A stretch of 58,270 nucleotides of DNA from Mesorhizobium sp. B2-7-1 (GCF_006440735.1 NZ_VFUA01000030.1:1-58270); one strand, 5' to 3'; positions 34,418-43,878 are shown, numbered from the stretch's first letter. The notes: generated by a model not told the origin, from the letters alone. Program-made: numbers and translations.

Positions 34418-35464
34418 ATGGCAACGCTCAGCCTTTCACGACTTTGCAGACTGGCACTGCCTGTGGCGGCTGCGATGCTGCTGGTTACGCCGGCCGTGGC
34501 CAAGCATCATCATCGGCAGAAAAGACACCTGCCGCCGGCCAGCCAGAGCGCCGCTCCGGCGCCGGAAATGCCGGTGGCGACACCGGTTCCAGGGTCCCGT
34601 CCGCAGGATATGGAGAACGGCGCCGACAAGTCCGGGCAGGACAAAAGCCGCCTCGACAGCAATGACGACTTCCTCAACCAGGAGAAGTCGCATCCGAAAT
34701 GGGACGCCCACCCGCCGCGTTCGAAGGGCGCTCGATCCGAGCCGCGGACGGAATCCGAGGCTGAGACGCCGGATGTCGTGCCCACCCCGCCGCAGAAGCC
34801 CACCGAGCTGGAGCCGGAGCCGCCGGAAACCGCGCCACAACCGCCGGAAAAACCCGCTCAGCCGGCGGAGGAAAAGATGCTCTCCGATCCACGTTCCGCC
34901 GACATGCCGGCCGACAAGATGCCGCCGGAAGAAACCGCATGCCGCGAGCGGCTGAAGGCGCTCGGCGTCGAATTCGAGGAGCACAAGGCCGAGCACGACG
35001 CGCAAATCGGCTGCTCGATCCCCTACCCCGTCGTCATAAGGACACTCGGCAAATCCATCGGCATCAGCTCTGGCACCGAGCTCAATTGCCCAATGGCCGA
35101 GGCGGCGGCGCGCTTCATGGCCGATGTCGTGCAGCCCACGGCGAAGGCCGAACTCGGCGCCGATCTGAAGTCGATCAACCAGACCTCTGCCTTTGTCTGC
35201 CGGCCGCGCCACGGCACGCGCAAACTGTCGGAACACGCTTTCGGCAATGCGCTCGACATCGCCAGCTTCACCTTGTCGGATGGGAGGAAGATAGAAATCG
35301 GGCCGGCGCCGCCGGAGAAGGACGCGAAGTTCCTCAACGCGGTGCGCAAGGCTGCTTGCGGGCCGTTCAAGACGGTGCTCGGTCCAGGCGCCGACCCCGA
35401 CCACGCCTTGCATTTCCACCTCGACCTGGAACCGCGCCGCCATGGCGGCACTTTTTGCCAGTAG
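34418..35464 (+). CDS. Extensin-like family protein with Pro-rich linker
   Basis: A 348-residue exported protein. It has a signal peptide (about residues 1-30, LPVAAAMLLVTPAVA), a Pro/Glu/Lys-rich linker of roughly 170 residues, and a C-terminal extensin-like domain. That domain carries SEHAFGNALDIASF and DHALHFHLDLE, the His/Asp pattern of LAS/M15-fold zinc peptidases; four Cys residues may form disulfides. It could cleave or bind peptidoglycan peptides, but no activity is proven for this family. A paralogue follows 139 bases later. Confidence 0.8.
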   Translation: MATLSLSRLCRLALPVAAAMLLVTPAVAKHHHRQKRHLPPASQSAAPAPEMPVATPVPGSRPQDMENGADKSGQDKSRLDSNDDFLNQEKSHPKWDAHPPRSKGARSEPRTESEAETPDVVPTPPQKPTELEPEPPETAPQPPEKPAQPAEEKMLSDPRSADMPADKMPPEETACRERLKALGVEFEEHKAEHDAQIGCSIPYPVVIRTLGKSIGISSGTELNCPMAEAAARFMADVVQPTAKAELGADLKSINQTSAFVCRPRHGTRKLSEHAFGNALDIASFTLSDGRKIEIGPAPPEKDAKFLNAVRKAACGPFKTVLGPGADPDHALHFHLDLEPRRHGGTFCQ

Positions 35465-35602
35465 GCACGATCTCGAAAGTTTCGGGCCACGTCACGGCAA
35501 GAACAGCGCCGCAATTCCGCCCTATGCATGAATGCCGGTGCTGATCTTTCCTTTACTGTTGAGGGTTAACCTTGTGCCATTCGGAGACAAGGATGCCTTT
35601 CA

Positions 35603-36433
35603 ATGGCTCGAAGACTTGGCGCTGTGCTGGCAGCGGCGCGACGGAACAAGCATGCGCGCATCACGCTCGTCGGGCTGGCCGCAGGCGTTGCCATCGCGAC
35701 GATATCGGCCTGCACGACCGGTGACGTCTTTGCGCTGCAGCCGGCCGTCGATGTCGGCAGCCAGACGGCAGCGGTGCCGCAGCCCGACGCGCCGCAATAT
35801 TCCGGCATGCAGCGCCTCGTTCCCTCCAACCCCTATATGACCCAGGCCGCCTATCCGCGCATGGACGAGCCGATGTCGCCGGCCGAGCAAATGCCTGCCA
35901 GCGAGATCGACTGCCGCAGCGAGCTGAAGCGGATGGGCGTCGTCTACCAGGACGTCCAGCCGATCCACGAGGGACAGTGCGGCATCGATTTCCCGGTAAA
36001 AGTCTCGGCCATCGGCAGCGTCGCCATGAAGCCGGCGGCGACGCTGACCTGCGGCATGGCCGCCACCTTCGCCGCCTGGACCAAGAACGAGCTGCAGCCG
36101 GCCGCCCGCTGGCGCTATTTCTCCGGCGTCAAGGCGATCCACCAGGGCTCCAGCTATTCCTGCCGCAACATCGCCGGGGAAGGTGTGTTGTCCGAGCACG
36201 GCAAGGGCAACGCTCTCGACGTCATGAGCATCGAGCTCAACAACGGCGACGACATCGACGTCCGCAAGCCCGGCTTGTTCGCCTTCCGCACCCGCGGCTT
36301 CCTCAACAATGTGCGCGCCGACGGCTGCGAATATTTCACCACGGTGCTCGGCCCGGGCTACAATTACGACCACCGCAACCATTTCCATTTCGACATCAAG
36401 AACCGCAAAAGCGGTTACCGCGCCTGCCGCTGA
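35603..36433 (+). CDS. Extensin-like family lipoprotein-type protein
   Basis: A 276-residue protein with a lipoprotein-like or membrane-anchored N-terminus (VGLAAGVAIATISAC) and a C-terminal extensin-like domain. The domain has CRSELKRMGVVY, CGIDFPVKV, CGMAATFAAW, LSEHGKGNALDVMS and NYDHRNHFHFDIK, the same His/Asp metal-site pattern as its neighbour. It lacks the long Pro-rich linker. The two genes are tandem paralogues and probably envelope proteins; the first 20 residues before the hydrophobic stretch are basic. Confidence 0.8.
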   Translation: MARRLGAVLAAARRNKHARITLVGLAAGVAIATISACTTGDVFALQPAVDVGSQTAAVPQPDAPQYSGMQRLVPSNPYMTQAAYPRMDEPMSPAEQMPASEIDCRSELKRMGVVYQDVQPIHEGQCGIDFPVKVSAIGSVAMKPAATLTCGMAATFAAWTKNELQPAARWRYFSGVKAIHQGSSYSCRNIAGEGVLSEHGKGNALDVMSIELNNGDDIDVRKPGLFAFRTRGFLNNVRADGCEYFTTVLGPGYNYDHRNHFHFDIKNRKSGYRACR

Positions 36434-36440
36434 CTTAAAA

Positions 36441-37157
36441 TCAGGCGCCGGGCTCGGAACTGGTGGCCGCCAGAATCTGCCGTGCGACCAGTTCCTGGAT
36501 GCGCCACAGATTCCTGTCCCGTATACCGCTTTCCTCGAGCTTGCTGACGGTTCGGAACAGATACTGCGCCGATGAACCCCAATGCCCCGCGGCGCGCGCC
36601 AGCGTATCCGCGACCTGCTCCGGAGGCAGCCGTCCGGCGTATGCCCGGCCTTCAGTGGCAGCGACAAAGGCCAGGGCACGAAGTGGCCCTTGGCTGGTGC
36701 GGACCTTTATCCAGCGGGGCATGTTGGTAGGCGGGTTAGCGTCGATTTCCCGGCGCATCAGCTGGCCGAGCTGTCCGAAATGGTCATGTCCTGGTAGGCG
36801 GTAGACGATGCCGTTGCAGCTGCCTCCCCTATCGAGGGCAAGCATAAGCGCCGGCAATTCGCGCGTTCCACGCCAGCGGGTCAACTTCAGGCAAAACGAG
36901 CGGTGCCATCCGACCGCCGTTGCTGCGCGCTGCTCGATGTGGTCGAATTCCGGATTCCAGATCAGCGAGCCATAGGCAAAGACCCAAAGCGTTTCGGGTC
37001 GATATTGCGACAGCAGCCTTTCGACCACGCCGTCATATTCCGCATCGCTGTGCTCGGTAGTCCCAGGGTCTGGCTCGGTGCGCTCAACTCTGGCAACAAG
37101 GCTGCCAGTCAGCGCCATTGCCCCGTGGCCAGCCTTGGTCCGCTTCATTCGCCGCAC
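36441..37157 (-). CDS. Gamma-glutamylcyclotransferase (ChaC family)
   Basis: A 238-residue protein of the ChaC family, which breaks glutathione into 5-oxoproline and Cys-Gly. The substrate-binding VFAYGSLIWNPEF is at about residues 58-70, GWHRSFCLKL follows, and GIVYRLPG closes the fold. The first about 45 residues are poorly conserved, so the true start could be further in. It converges with the second extensin-like gene (gap 7 bases). Confidence 0.88.
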   Translation of the reverse strand: MRRMKRTKAGHGAMALTGSLVARVERTEPDPGTTEHSDAEYDGVVERLLSQYRPETLWVFAYGSLIWNPEFDHIEQRAATAVGWHRSFCLKLTRWRGTRELPALMLALDRGGSCNGIVYRLPGHDHFGQLGQLMRREIDANPPTNMPRWIKVRTSQGPLRALAFVAATEGRAYAGRLPPEQVADTLARAAGHWGSSAQYLFRTVSKLEESGIRDRNLWRIQELVARQILAATSSEPGA

Positions 37158-37260
37158 CCCGCTCGAACGACAACCGGATGATAAATGTTGTCCTTATCGC
37201 TGGCCATTGATTTCCCATGATCGTAGCGCAACAGATGCCATACGGTATCGGGCGGCATTC

Positions 37261-37968
37261 ATGAGCCAACGCAGCTTGAGACGACGTGCGGGGATGTGGC
37301 TCGCGACGGTTTGCGCCTTCTATCTGGCGCTCGCCTATGTCGCCGCGCCGGAATTCTGGACATGGCGGGAGCGCGGTTTTCGTACCCGGCCCTTCGAGAT
37401 GGTGACGCATACGCCGCAGGGCATTCCCGGCGATCCGATCAATGTTGGCCTGGTCGGCACCGAAAAGGAAGTCGTCCACGCCTTCGCCGTCGCCGGCTGG
37501 GACACGGCCGATGCCGTCACGCTCAGGACCGCGATCGACATCGGCGAAAGCGTGTTGTTTTCCCGCCCCTACCCCGATGCGCCGATGAGCCGCCTCTTGT
37601 TCGAGGGCCGCGCCCAGGATCTCGCCTTCGAGAAACCGGTCGGCGACAGCGCCGACCGGCGCCATCACGTCCGCTTCTGGCAGACGGATACGGTCGGCGA
37701 CGACGGCCGCCCGCTCTGGCTGGGCGCCGCGAGCTTCGATCGCGGCGTAGGCCTCAGCCACGACACCGGCGCCGTCACCCACCATATCGGCCCCGACATC
37801 GACGCCGAGCGCGACTTCCTGATCGGCGACCTGAAAGCCGCCGGCCTGCTGGCGTCGACCAGCCAGATACCGGGCATCGGCGCCACCAAGGCCGGACACA
37901 ACGGCGGCGGCGATCCCTATTTCACCGACGGCATGGCCGTGATCGGCGTGCTGAAGACGCAGCAGTGA
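37261..37968 (+). CDS. LssY C-terminal domain protein
   Basis: A 235-residue protein with a single N-terminal hydrophobic segment (MWLATVCAFYLALAYVA). The remainder is the LssY_C domain: GDPINVGLVGTEKEVVHAFAVAGWDTAD, then FWQTDTVGDDGRPLWLGAASFDRGVGL and HHIGPDIDAERDFLIGDL. It is anchored to the membrane and likely faces the periplasm. The biochemical role of the domain is unknown. ATG 37261 was chosen for the signal-anchor; the longer frame is a shadow of chaC. Confidence 0.82.
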   Translation: MSQRSLRRRAGMWLATVCAFYLALAYVAAPEFWTWRERGFRTRPFEMVTHTPQGIPGDPINVGLVGTEKEVVHAFAVAGWDTADAVTLRTAIDIGESVLFSRPYPDAPMSRLLFEGRAQDLAFEKPVGDSADRRHHVRFWQTDTVGDDGRPLWLGAASFDRGVGLSHDTGAVTHHIGPDIDAERDFLIGDLKAAGLLASTSQIPGIGATKAGHNGGGDPYFTDGMAVIGVLKTQQ

Positions 37969-37971
37969 CGG

Positions 37972-38307
37972 CTAGTCTTGCCCTTGACCATTCGTCGGAC
38001 CAGCGCTGCGGTCCGCACGCATGGGTTCCCAGATGGCTATTTCCCTGTCTTTCTCCAGCACGCTGGCCAAAGCTTCATGCCAGTCGCGGCGATAGGGCCT
38101 GTGCAACTGGACGTTCAGCACGTCCTCATGGCTCTCCCAGGTCTCGTAGAGCATGAAACGGTGGTCCGACGCCGGATCCCGATGAAGCACCGCCTCGTGG
38201 AACATCGGCTCGCCGCGCATGGCATCGAGCACATCGCCGAGGAGGGCAAGAAAATCGGCGCGCCGCCCGGGCACGACCTGGAACTGAATTGTATAGGTGA
38301 CGGCCAT
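37972..38307 (-). CDS. Antibiotic biosynthesis monooxygenase-like (quinol monooxygenase fold)
   Basis: A 111-residue dimeric alpha/beta-barrel protein. VTYTIQFQVVPGRRADFLALLGDVLDAMRGEPMFHEAVLHRDPASDHRFMLYETWESHEDVLNVQLH is spread across the single ABM domain, with the usual Y/E/W pattern. It may be a cofactor-free quinol monooxygenase or a ligand-binding protein. It is second in a two-gene unit behind the NTF2-like gene, spaced by 20 bases. Confidence 0.85.
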   Translation of the reverse strand: MAVTYTIQFQVVPGRRADFLALLGDVLDAMRGEPMFHEAVLHRDPASDHRFMLYETWESHEDVLNVQLHRPYRRDWHEALASVLEKDREIAIWEPMRADRSAGPTNGQGQD

Positions 38308-38327
38308 GCTTCACGCCTGTCCTGGTT

Positions 38328-38690
38328 CTAGAGCGGGAACTGGTAGTCGACGAGGATACGGTCCTGCTTGTCGACAGCCAGAAATTCGAGCCCGCTGGCG
38401 GCAACCTCGCCGCCGTCTTTCGGCACCATTTCCCAGTGGAAGGTGACGACATCGTGCAGCCCCCGAGCGTCCTTCGCCGCCCGGAAGCGAAAACCTCCGT
38501 CCCGCACCCATTTCACATGCGATTCGATAATGCGCTTCTCGAGCCCCGCGTAGCCGCGCACCTCCCGCAACTCGACATAGTGCTCGCCTTCGGGCACCCA
38601 GAGCTCGGCGATTGCCTGGCGGCGGCGCTCGTCATCGGTTTCGTTCCAAACGGCCACATGACGATCGGCAAGTTGCTGTGCATCGTCCAT
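38328..38690 (-). CDS. SnoaL/NTF2-like protein
   Basis: A 120-residue NTF2-fold protein with RHVAVWNETDDERRRQAIAELWVPEGEHYVEL at the start and VVTFHWEMVP with LEFLAVDKQDRILVDYQF at the end. The fold binds small hydrophobic ligands; there is no obvious catalytic Asp-Asp pair. It is the first gene of a two-gene unit and is divergent from a frameshifted XRE regulator whose operator-like dyads lie between them. Confidence 0.85.
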   Translation of the reverse strand: MDDAQQLADRHVAVWNETDDERRRQAIAELWVPEGEHYVELREVRGYAGLEKRIIESHVKWVRDGGFRFRAAKDARGLHDVVTFHWEMVPKDGGEVAASGLEFLAVDKQDRILVDYQFPL

Positions 38691-38767
38691 GACATTCTCC
38701 TTCGGCTTGAGGCCTTCTTCGATTTGATTGCCCGCCGACTATGCGGCCGGGCCACAGCCGGGATCGA

Positions 38768-38782
38768 TGACCCCTCGGGTCA
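38768..38782. promoter_or_regulatory. Operator-like dyad 1 (TGACCC-N3-GGGTCA)
   Basis: TGACCCCTCGGGTCA is a perfect inverted repeat with a three-base spacer, 78 bases upstream of the NTF2-like start. It shares its TGACC half-site with the second dyad at 38811-38825. Confidence 0.6.
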
Positions 38783-38810
38783 AAAAGCGACCGCCGCGCA
38801 AAGCGTCATT

Positions 38811-38825
38811 TGACCTACGAGGTCA
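38811..38825. promoter_or_regulatory. Operator-like dyad 2 (TGACCT-N3-AGGTCA)
   Basis: TGACCTACGAGGTCA is a perfect inverted repeat with the same three-base spacer as dyad 1. The centres are 43 bases apart, about four helical turns, so two dimers would sit on one face of the DNA. It lies 37 bases upstream of the XRE regulator start. Confidence 0.6.
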
Positions 38826-38861
38826 TGGCCCATGCTTTCCGGCTGCCCTAGGATGGCCGGC

Positions 38862-39688
38862 ATGACCGTTCGACAGCCGCCATTTGGGGTGCTCCTTCGC
38901 CGTTGGCGCGAGAGGCGCCGCATGACCCAGGCGGACCTCGCGCTCAGCGCCGGCAGTTCGACGCGCCACCTCTCCTGCCTGGAGACCGGGCGATCGCAGC
39001 CGAGCCGGGAGATGGTGCTTCTGCTCGCGCAGCATCTCGATGTCCCGTTGCGGGAGCAAAACGCGTTGCTGCTCGCGGCGGCTTCGCGCCATCGTTCGAG
39101 GAGCGATCGCTGGCCGAGCTTGCGTCGGCGCGCCAGGCGATCGACCAGGTTCTCCAGGCGCACAAGCCCTATCCTGCCTTCGCGATCGACCGGCATTGGA
39201 ATGTCGTGCTTTCGAACGGCGCCCTGCCGCAGCTCTATGAGGGATGCTCGCCCGAGCTGCTTCGCCCGCCGATCAACGCCATCCGCCTGATCCTGCATCC
39301 GCTCGGCATGGGGCTGCGGATCGTCAACTTCGCCGAATGGCGCGCGCATTCGGTCGCGGTGTTGCGGCAACAGATCGATGCCACGCATGACCCGGCCATT
39401 CATGCCCTGCTCGCCGAAATTATGGCCTATCCGGTGCCTCTGGCAGGCGCCGAGCCGGTGCCCGCGGATGCGTCGCGGCATTACGCGACGCCGCTTCGCA
39501 TCGCGACGCGCCTGGGAACGGTCTCGTTCCTCAACACCAACGTGATCTTCGGCACACCGACCGACATCACCCTGTCGGAGTTGACGATGGAGATGCTTTT
39601 CCCGGCCGACGACGCGACGATTGCAATCGTCAAGGCGATGGTCGAGGAGAGCGCCGGCAACGACACTCCTTCGCAAAGAGCCGGCTGA
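38862..39688 (+). pseudogene. XRE regulator with MmyB-like (MLTR) ligand domain, frameshifted
   Basis: From ATG 38862 the frame encodes an XRE helix-turn-helix: FGVLLRRWRERRRMTQADLALSAGSSTRHLSCLETGRSQPSREMVLLLAQHLDVPLREQNALLLAA. Near 39081 the frame shifts by one missing base and the MLTR domain continues in another frame: FAPSFEERSLAEL, then NALPQLYEGCS-like and WRAHSVAVLRQQ, to the stop at 39688. One added G restores a continuous 275-residue regulator. As written it would make only a truncated DNA-binding part. It probably controls its own gene and the divergent monooxygenase/NTF2 pair. Confidence 0.82.
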
Positions 39689-39878
39689 TCTGGCCGCGAG
39701 TGCAATCGTCGAAAATGACCACATCGCCGAACGACCCTTCTCTTTCTCCAAATGCCTGCAACATGTGATGGCGCTCCACGCCGTGCTCCAGGCCGCTCCG
39801 TTATGCTCCAGATTGTCATCTTCCAAAAATACCGGCAGGCTATTTTCGAATGCACTGCAGCAATGCTATTGACCGCCC

Positions 39879-41189
39879 ATGCTTTATGTTGAAATCGCCG
39901 TCGTGGCCGTCCTCATTCTGGTGAACGGCCTCTTGTCGATGTCGGAGCTCGCCATCGTCTCGTCGCGGCCGGCCCGCCTCAAGGCGATGATCGACCGCAA
40001 CGTCAAGGGCGCCGGCCGCGCGCTGGCGCTCGGCTCCAATCCCGGCAAGTTCCTGTCATCGGTGCAGATCGGCATCACCCTGGTCGGCGTTCTCTCGGGC
40101 GCGTTCTCGGGCGCCACGCTCGGCGAACGGCTGGCGCAATATCTGGCCTCGACCGGTATCCACGAAAACATCGCCGACCCCGTCGGCGTCGGCATAGTCG
40201 TCGCTTTGATCACCTATGCCTCGCTTATCGTCGGCGAGCTGGTGCCGAAGCAGATCGCCTTGCGCGATCCCGAGCGCGTCGCCGCCCGCGCGGCGCCCGC
40301 AATGACCGTCGTTGCCACGATCTCGGCGCCGCTTGTCTTCCTGCTCGATATTTCCGGCCGCGCCATTCTCTGGCTGCTGGGCCAGAGCGGCGAGGCGGAA
40401 GAGAAGGTCACCGACGAGGAGATCAAGATGCTGGTCGCCGAGGCCGAGCATCACGGCACCATCGAATCCGACGAGCGCCGCATGATTGCCGGCGTCATGC
40501 GCCTCGGCGACCGCGCCGTGCGCGCCGTGATGACGCCGCGCACCGAGGTCGACTGGCTCAACCTGCAATCCGACGAACCGGTGGTTCGAAAGCTTTTGAT
40601 GGATACCCAGCATTCGCGCCTGCCTGCCGGCGACGGCAATGTCGACGCCATGGTCGGTGTCATCCAGACGCGCGACGTGCTGGCCGCCCTGCTGGCCGGC
40701 AGGGTACTGGATCCGCGCCAGCACGTGCGCGCCGCCCCCATCGTGCATGACCAGGCCGACGCGCTCGACGTCTTGCAGAAGCTGAGGGAATCGGACGTGC
40801 CGATGGCGCTGGTCCATGACGAATACGGCCATTTCGAAGGCATCGTCACGCCGGCCGACATCCTCGAAGCGATCACCGGCGTGTTCCGCTCCGACCTCGA
40901 GGCCGGCGAGGAAGAGAACGCCGTCAAGCGCGATGACGGCTCATGGCTGCTTGCCGGTTACATGCAGGCCGACGAGATGGCCGAGGTGCTTGGCATAGAC
41001 TTGCCCGAAAACCGCGACTACGAGACCGTCGCAGGCTATGTGCTGTCGCATCTGCATCATCTGCCGACTACCGGCGAATGCGTCGACGCGCAAGGCTGGC
41101 GTTTCGAGGTGGTCGACCTCGACGGCCGCCGTATCGACAAGCTGATCGCCACCCGCCTGCCCGACGGCCATCGCCCAGTGGCGCGCTGA
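39879..41189 (+). CDS. CNNM/CorC-type membrane protein with CBS domains (hemolysin C-like)
   Basis: A 436-residue protein with an N-terminal DUF21/CNNM domain of four helices (VAVLILVNGLLSMSELAIVSSRPARLKAM), two CBS domains (LMDTQHSRLPAGDGNVDAMVGVIQTRDVLAALL and VPMALVHDEYGHFEGIVTPADILEAITG) and a C-terminal CorC_HlyC domain (DGSWLLAGYMQADEMAEVLG). Such proteins take part in Mg2+/Co2+ transport or resistance. The family name hemolysin is historical. It stands alone. Confidence 0.9.
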   Translation: MLYVEIAVVAVLILVNGLLSMSELAIVSSRPARLKAMIDRNVKGAGRALALGSNPGKFLSSVQIGITLVGVLSGAFSGATLGERLAQYLASTGIHENIADPVGVGIVVALITYASLIVGELVPKQIALRDPERVAARAAPAMTVVATISAPLVFLLDISGRAILWLLGQSGEAEEKVTDEEIKMLVAEAEHHGTIESDERRMIAGVMRLGDRAVRAVMTPRTEVDWLNLQSDEPVVRKLLMDTQHSRLPAGDGNVDAMVGVIQTRDVLAALLAGRVLDPRQHVRAAPIVHDQADALDVLQKLRESDVPMALVHDEYGHFEGIVTPADILEAITGVFRSDLEAGEEENAVKRDDGSWLLAGYMQADEMAEVLGIDLPENRDYETVAGYVLSHLHHLPTTGECVDAQGWRFEVVDLDGRRIDKLIATRLPDGHRPVAR

Positions 41190-41213
41190 TAGACCGCTTC
41201 AACTCGGCGGCGC

Positions 41214-42776
41214 TCAATGCGCATCCGGCGGCGGTGCCTTCGGCGTCACGTTGCGCAGGAACGGGACCAGCGCCGTGGCGATGACGAAAGCCGCCATGAT
41301 GACCAGGAACGCATCTGCGTAGGCCATGGTGGAAGCCTCGCGATAGGCGAGCTGCCAGAGTTGCTTCAGCGCGGCGGCGTGACCGTCGTCGATGGCGCCA
41401 GGCAGCTGACCATAGCGTTGCGCCACATTGTCGACCAGGCGCATCGCCGTCTCGTTCTGCGGCGTCAGGTGCGAGGCGATCGTCAGAAAATGGAAGTTGG
41501 TGCGGTTGTTGAGGATCGCGCCGCAGATGGCGATGCCCACCGCGCCGCCGAGGTTGCGCATGGTGTTGAACAGGCCGCTGGCATATTTCAGCCGGTCCGG
41601 CGGCAGGCTGCCGAGCCCGAGATTGACGCTGGGCGCAACGGCGAAGACCTGCGGGAAGCCGCGGAACAGTTGCGGGATGAGGAGTTCGGCCGGGCCCCAC
41701 TGGCTGGTGATGGCGGAAAAACTCCACATCGATGCGCCGAAGGACGCCAGGCCGAACATCATCAGCCAGCGCGTATCGAAGCGCTTGGCGAGGAAGATGT
41801 AGACGGGAACGCCCACCATCGATGCGACGCCGGTGGAAAACACCGCCAGTCCGGTTTCGAGCGCGTTGTAGCCGCGCACGTAACCCAGAAACAGCGGCGT
41901 CAGGTAGATCGTCGCGAAGATGCCGATGCCGGTGATGAAGGACAGGAAGCAGCCAATGGCGAAGTTGCGGTTGCCGAAGGCGCGGAAGTCGACCACTGGC
42001 TGCGCATAGGTCAGGCTGCGGACGACGAACAGGATGAGCGTGACCACGGCGACGACGGCGCCGTTGCGGATCGTCGCGTCGTCGAACCAGTTCCAGCGCG
42101 AGCCTTCCTCGAGCACATATTCCGCCGTGCCGAGACTGACCGCCATCAGCGCCATGCCGATATAGTCCGCGCCCTTGAGCAAAGACGGATCGGCTTTGTC
42201 GATTTTGACCAGCAGCGCAACGAGGACGGTGATGACGACGCCGGGGATGACATTGACGTAGAACAGCCAGTGCCAGTTCAAGGTGTCGGTGATCCAGCCG
42301 CCGATGACCGGCCCGAGCGTCGGCGCGATCGAGGCGATGCTGCCGACGACCGCGGCCGCATAGACCCGCCTTGGGCCCTGGAAATAATGGAAGGACGAGG
42401 TGAAAACCGTCGGGATCATCGAGGCGCCGAGCAGTCCCTGCAGCGCCCGGAACACGATCATGCTTTCGATGTTCCAGGCAAAGCCGCACAACATGCTGGC
42501 CAAAGTGAAACCAGCTGCCGAGATGGTGAAAAGCCACCGGGTCGAGAAGACGCGGGTGAGCCAGCCCGATAGCGGTATGACGATGATCTCCGCCACCAGA
42601 TAGGAGGTCTGGACCCAGCCGATCTGGTCCTGCGCCGCCGACAGGCCGCCGCCGATATCCTGCAGCGAGGAGGCGACGATCTGGATGTCGAGCAGCGCGA
42701 TGAACATCCCCACGCACATCACCATGAACGGCAGGATGCTGGCGATGAAGGATTGAGGTGCTGCCGGCGCTGACAT
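41214..42776 (-). CDS. DHA2-type MFS efflux pump (EmrB-like)
   Basis: A 520-residue transporter with 14 predicted helices. It has LDIQIVASSLQDIGGGLSA in helix 1, WLTRVFSTRWLFTISAAGF and GPVIGGWITDTLNW (motif C), as in EmrB of the EmrAB-TolC system. With the HlyD-type gene before it, it should form a tripartite pump across both membranes with an outer-membrane channel encoded elsewhere. It is the third gene of hxlR-hlyD-mfs. Confidence 0.92.
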   Translation of the reverse strand: MSAPAAPQSFIASILPFMVMCVGMFIALLDIQIVASSLQDIGGGLSAAQDQIGWVQTSYLVAEIIVIPLSGWLTRVFSTRWLFTISAAGFTLASMLCGFAWNIESMIVFRALQGLLGASMIPTVFTSSFHYFQGPRRVYAAAVVGSIASIAPTLGPVIGGWITDTLNWHWLFYVNVIPGVVITVLVALLVKIDKADPSLLKGADYIGMALMAVSLGTAEYVLEEGSRWNWFDDATIRNGAVVAVVTLILFVVRSLTYAQPVVDFRAFGNRNFAIGCFLSFITGIGIFATIYLTPLFLGYVRGYNALETGLAVFSTGVASMVGVPVYIFLAKRFDTRWLMMFGLASFGASMWSFSAITSQWGPAELLIPQLFRGFPQVFAVAPSVNLGLGSLPPDRLKYASGLFNTMRNLGGAVGIAICGAILNNRTNFHFLTIASHLTPQNETAMRLVDNVAQRYGQLPGAIDDGHAAALKQLWQLAYREASTMAYADAFLVIMAAFVIATALVPFLRNVTPKAPPPDAH

Positions 42777-42783
42777 GGCGCTC

Positions 42784-43878
42784 TCAGTGCGATCCTGTGT
42801 CGACCGTGACCACCGTCGACAAGCCTGGCCTGAGCGCGACCTTGCCGGCCTGGTCGGCGTCGATGGTGATCCTGACCGGCACCCGCTGCACGATCTTGGT
42901 GAAATTGCCGGTCGCGTTCTGCGGTGGGATCACGCTGAAGATCGCTCCGGTGGCCGGCCCCAGGCTGGTGACATGGCCCTTGAGCGGCTGGTCGGGAGCG
43001 ACATCGGCATAGACGGTCGCGGCCTGTCCGTCGGCCATGGCGCGCAGCTGGTCCTCCTTGAAATTGGCGTCGACCCACAGGCCCGAAGCAGGAACGATGG
43101 TCAAAAGGTAGCTGCCCGGCGAGACATAGGTGCCCACCTGCGCCAGCCTGTTGCCGACGATGCCGTCGATCGGCGAGCGGATTTCGGTGAAGCCGAGGTC
43201 GAGCTGCGCCGTATCGAGATCCGCCTTGGCGGCCGCGACTTCCGCAGTCGCTTCCGAAATCTGGGTGTTGAGGACGTCGAGCTGCTGCCTCGACGCGGCA
43301 AGCGCCGCCCGCGCGGCGGCGACGGATGCCTGTGCCTGGCCATCGGCCGCGGCGCTCTTTTGGGCGTCCTGTTGCGAGCCGGTCCTGGCGCTGGCAAGCA
43401 CCGCGTAGCGCTTGGCGTCCTGCGCGGTGAAAGCGGCGGCGGCGCTCTTGGCATCGAGATCGGCGCTGGCCTGTTCGATCAGTGAGTTCTGCAGCGAGAC
43501 CTGGGCGCGCAGATTGTCGAGCGCCGACTGCTTCTGCTGCACCGATGCCTGCGCGCGTTCCAGCGCGGCCTTGAAAGGCCTGTCGTCGATGCGGATGACA
43601 GGCTGGCCGGCGGTGACATGCTGGTTATCTTCGACCAGGACCTGATCGATATGGCCGGCGACACGCGGCGCCAGCGGCGTGACGTTGCCGCCGACATAGG
43701 CGTCGTCCGTCGTCACCAGGAAGCGGTTGGCCTGCCACCACCCGACGCCATACCATCCGGCGGCAGCGATCGCGATCAGCGCAGCACCGAGCAGCAACGG
43801 CTTGCGCCGCTTCCTGGCCGGCTTCGGGATATCAACGACCGTGGTCTGCAATTCGGCCGGGGAAAGGGCCTTGTTCAT
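42784..43878 (-). CDS. HlyD/EmrA-type membrane fusion protein
   Basis: A 364-residue periplasmic adaptor with one N-terminal membrane helix (PLLLGAALIAIAAAGWYGVGWW). The barrel-sandwich hybrid is split by a long coiled coil (about residues 95-200, rich in Ala, Gln and Ser). RSPIDGIVGNRLAQVGTYV is the usual lipoyl-like return strand. It links the MFS pump to an outer-membrane channel. The ATG overlaps the stop of the HxlR gene and the MFS gene starts seven bases downstream. Confidence 0.92.
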   Translation of the reverse strand: MNKALSPAELQTTVVDIPKPARKRRKPLLLGAALIAIAAAGWYGVGWWQANRFLVTTDDAYVGGNVTPLAPRVAGHIDQVLVEDNQHVTAGQPVIRIDDRPFKAALERAQASVQQKQSALDNLRAQVSLQNSLIEQASADLDAKSAAAAFTAQDAKRYAVLASARTGSQQDAQKSAAADGQAQASVAAARAALAASRQQLDVLNTQISEATAEVAAAKADLDTAQLDLGFTEIRSPIDGIVGNRLAQVGTYVSPGSYLLTIVPASGLWVDANFKEDQLRAMADGQAATVYADVAPDQPLKGHVTSLGPATGAIFSVIPPQNATGNFTKIVQRVPVRITIDADQAGKVALRPGLSTVVTVDTGSH

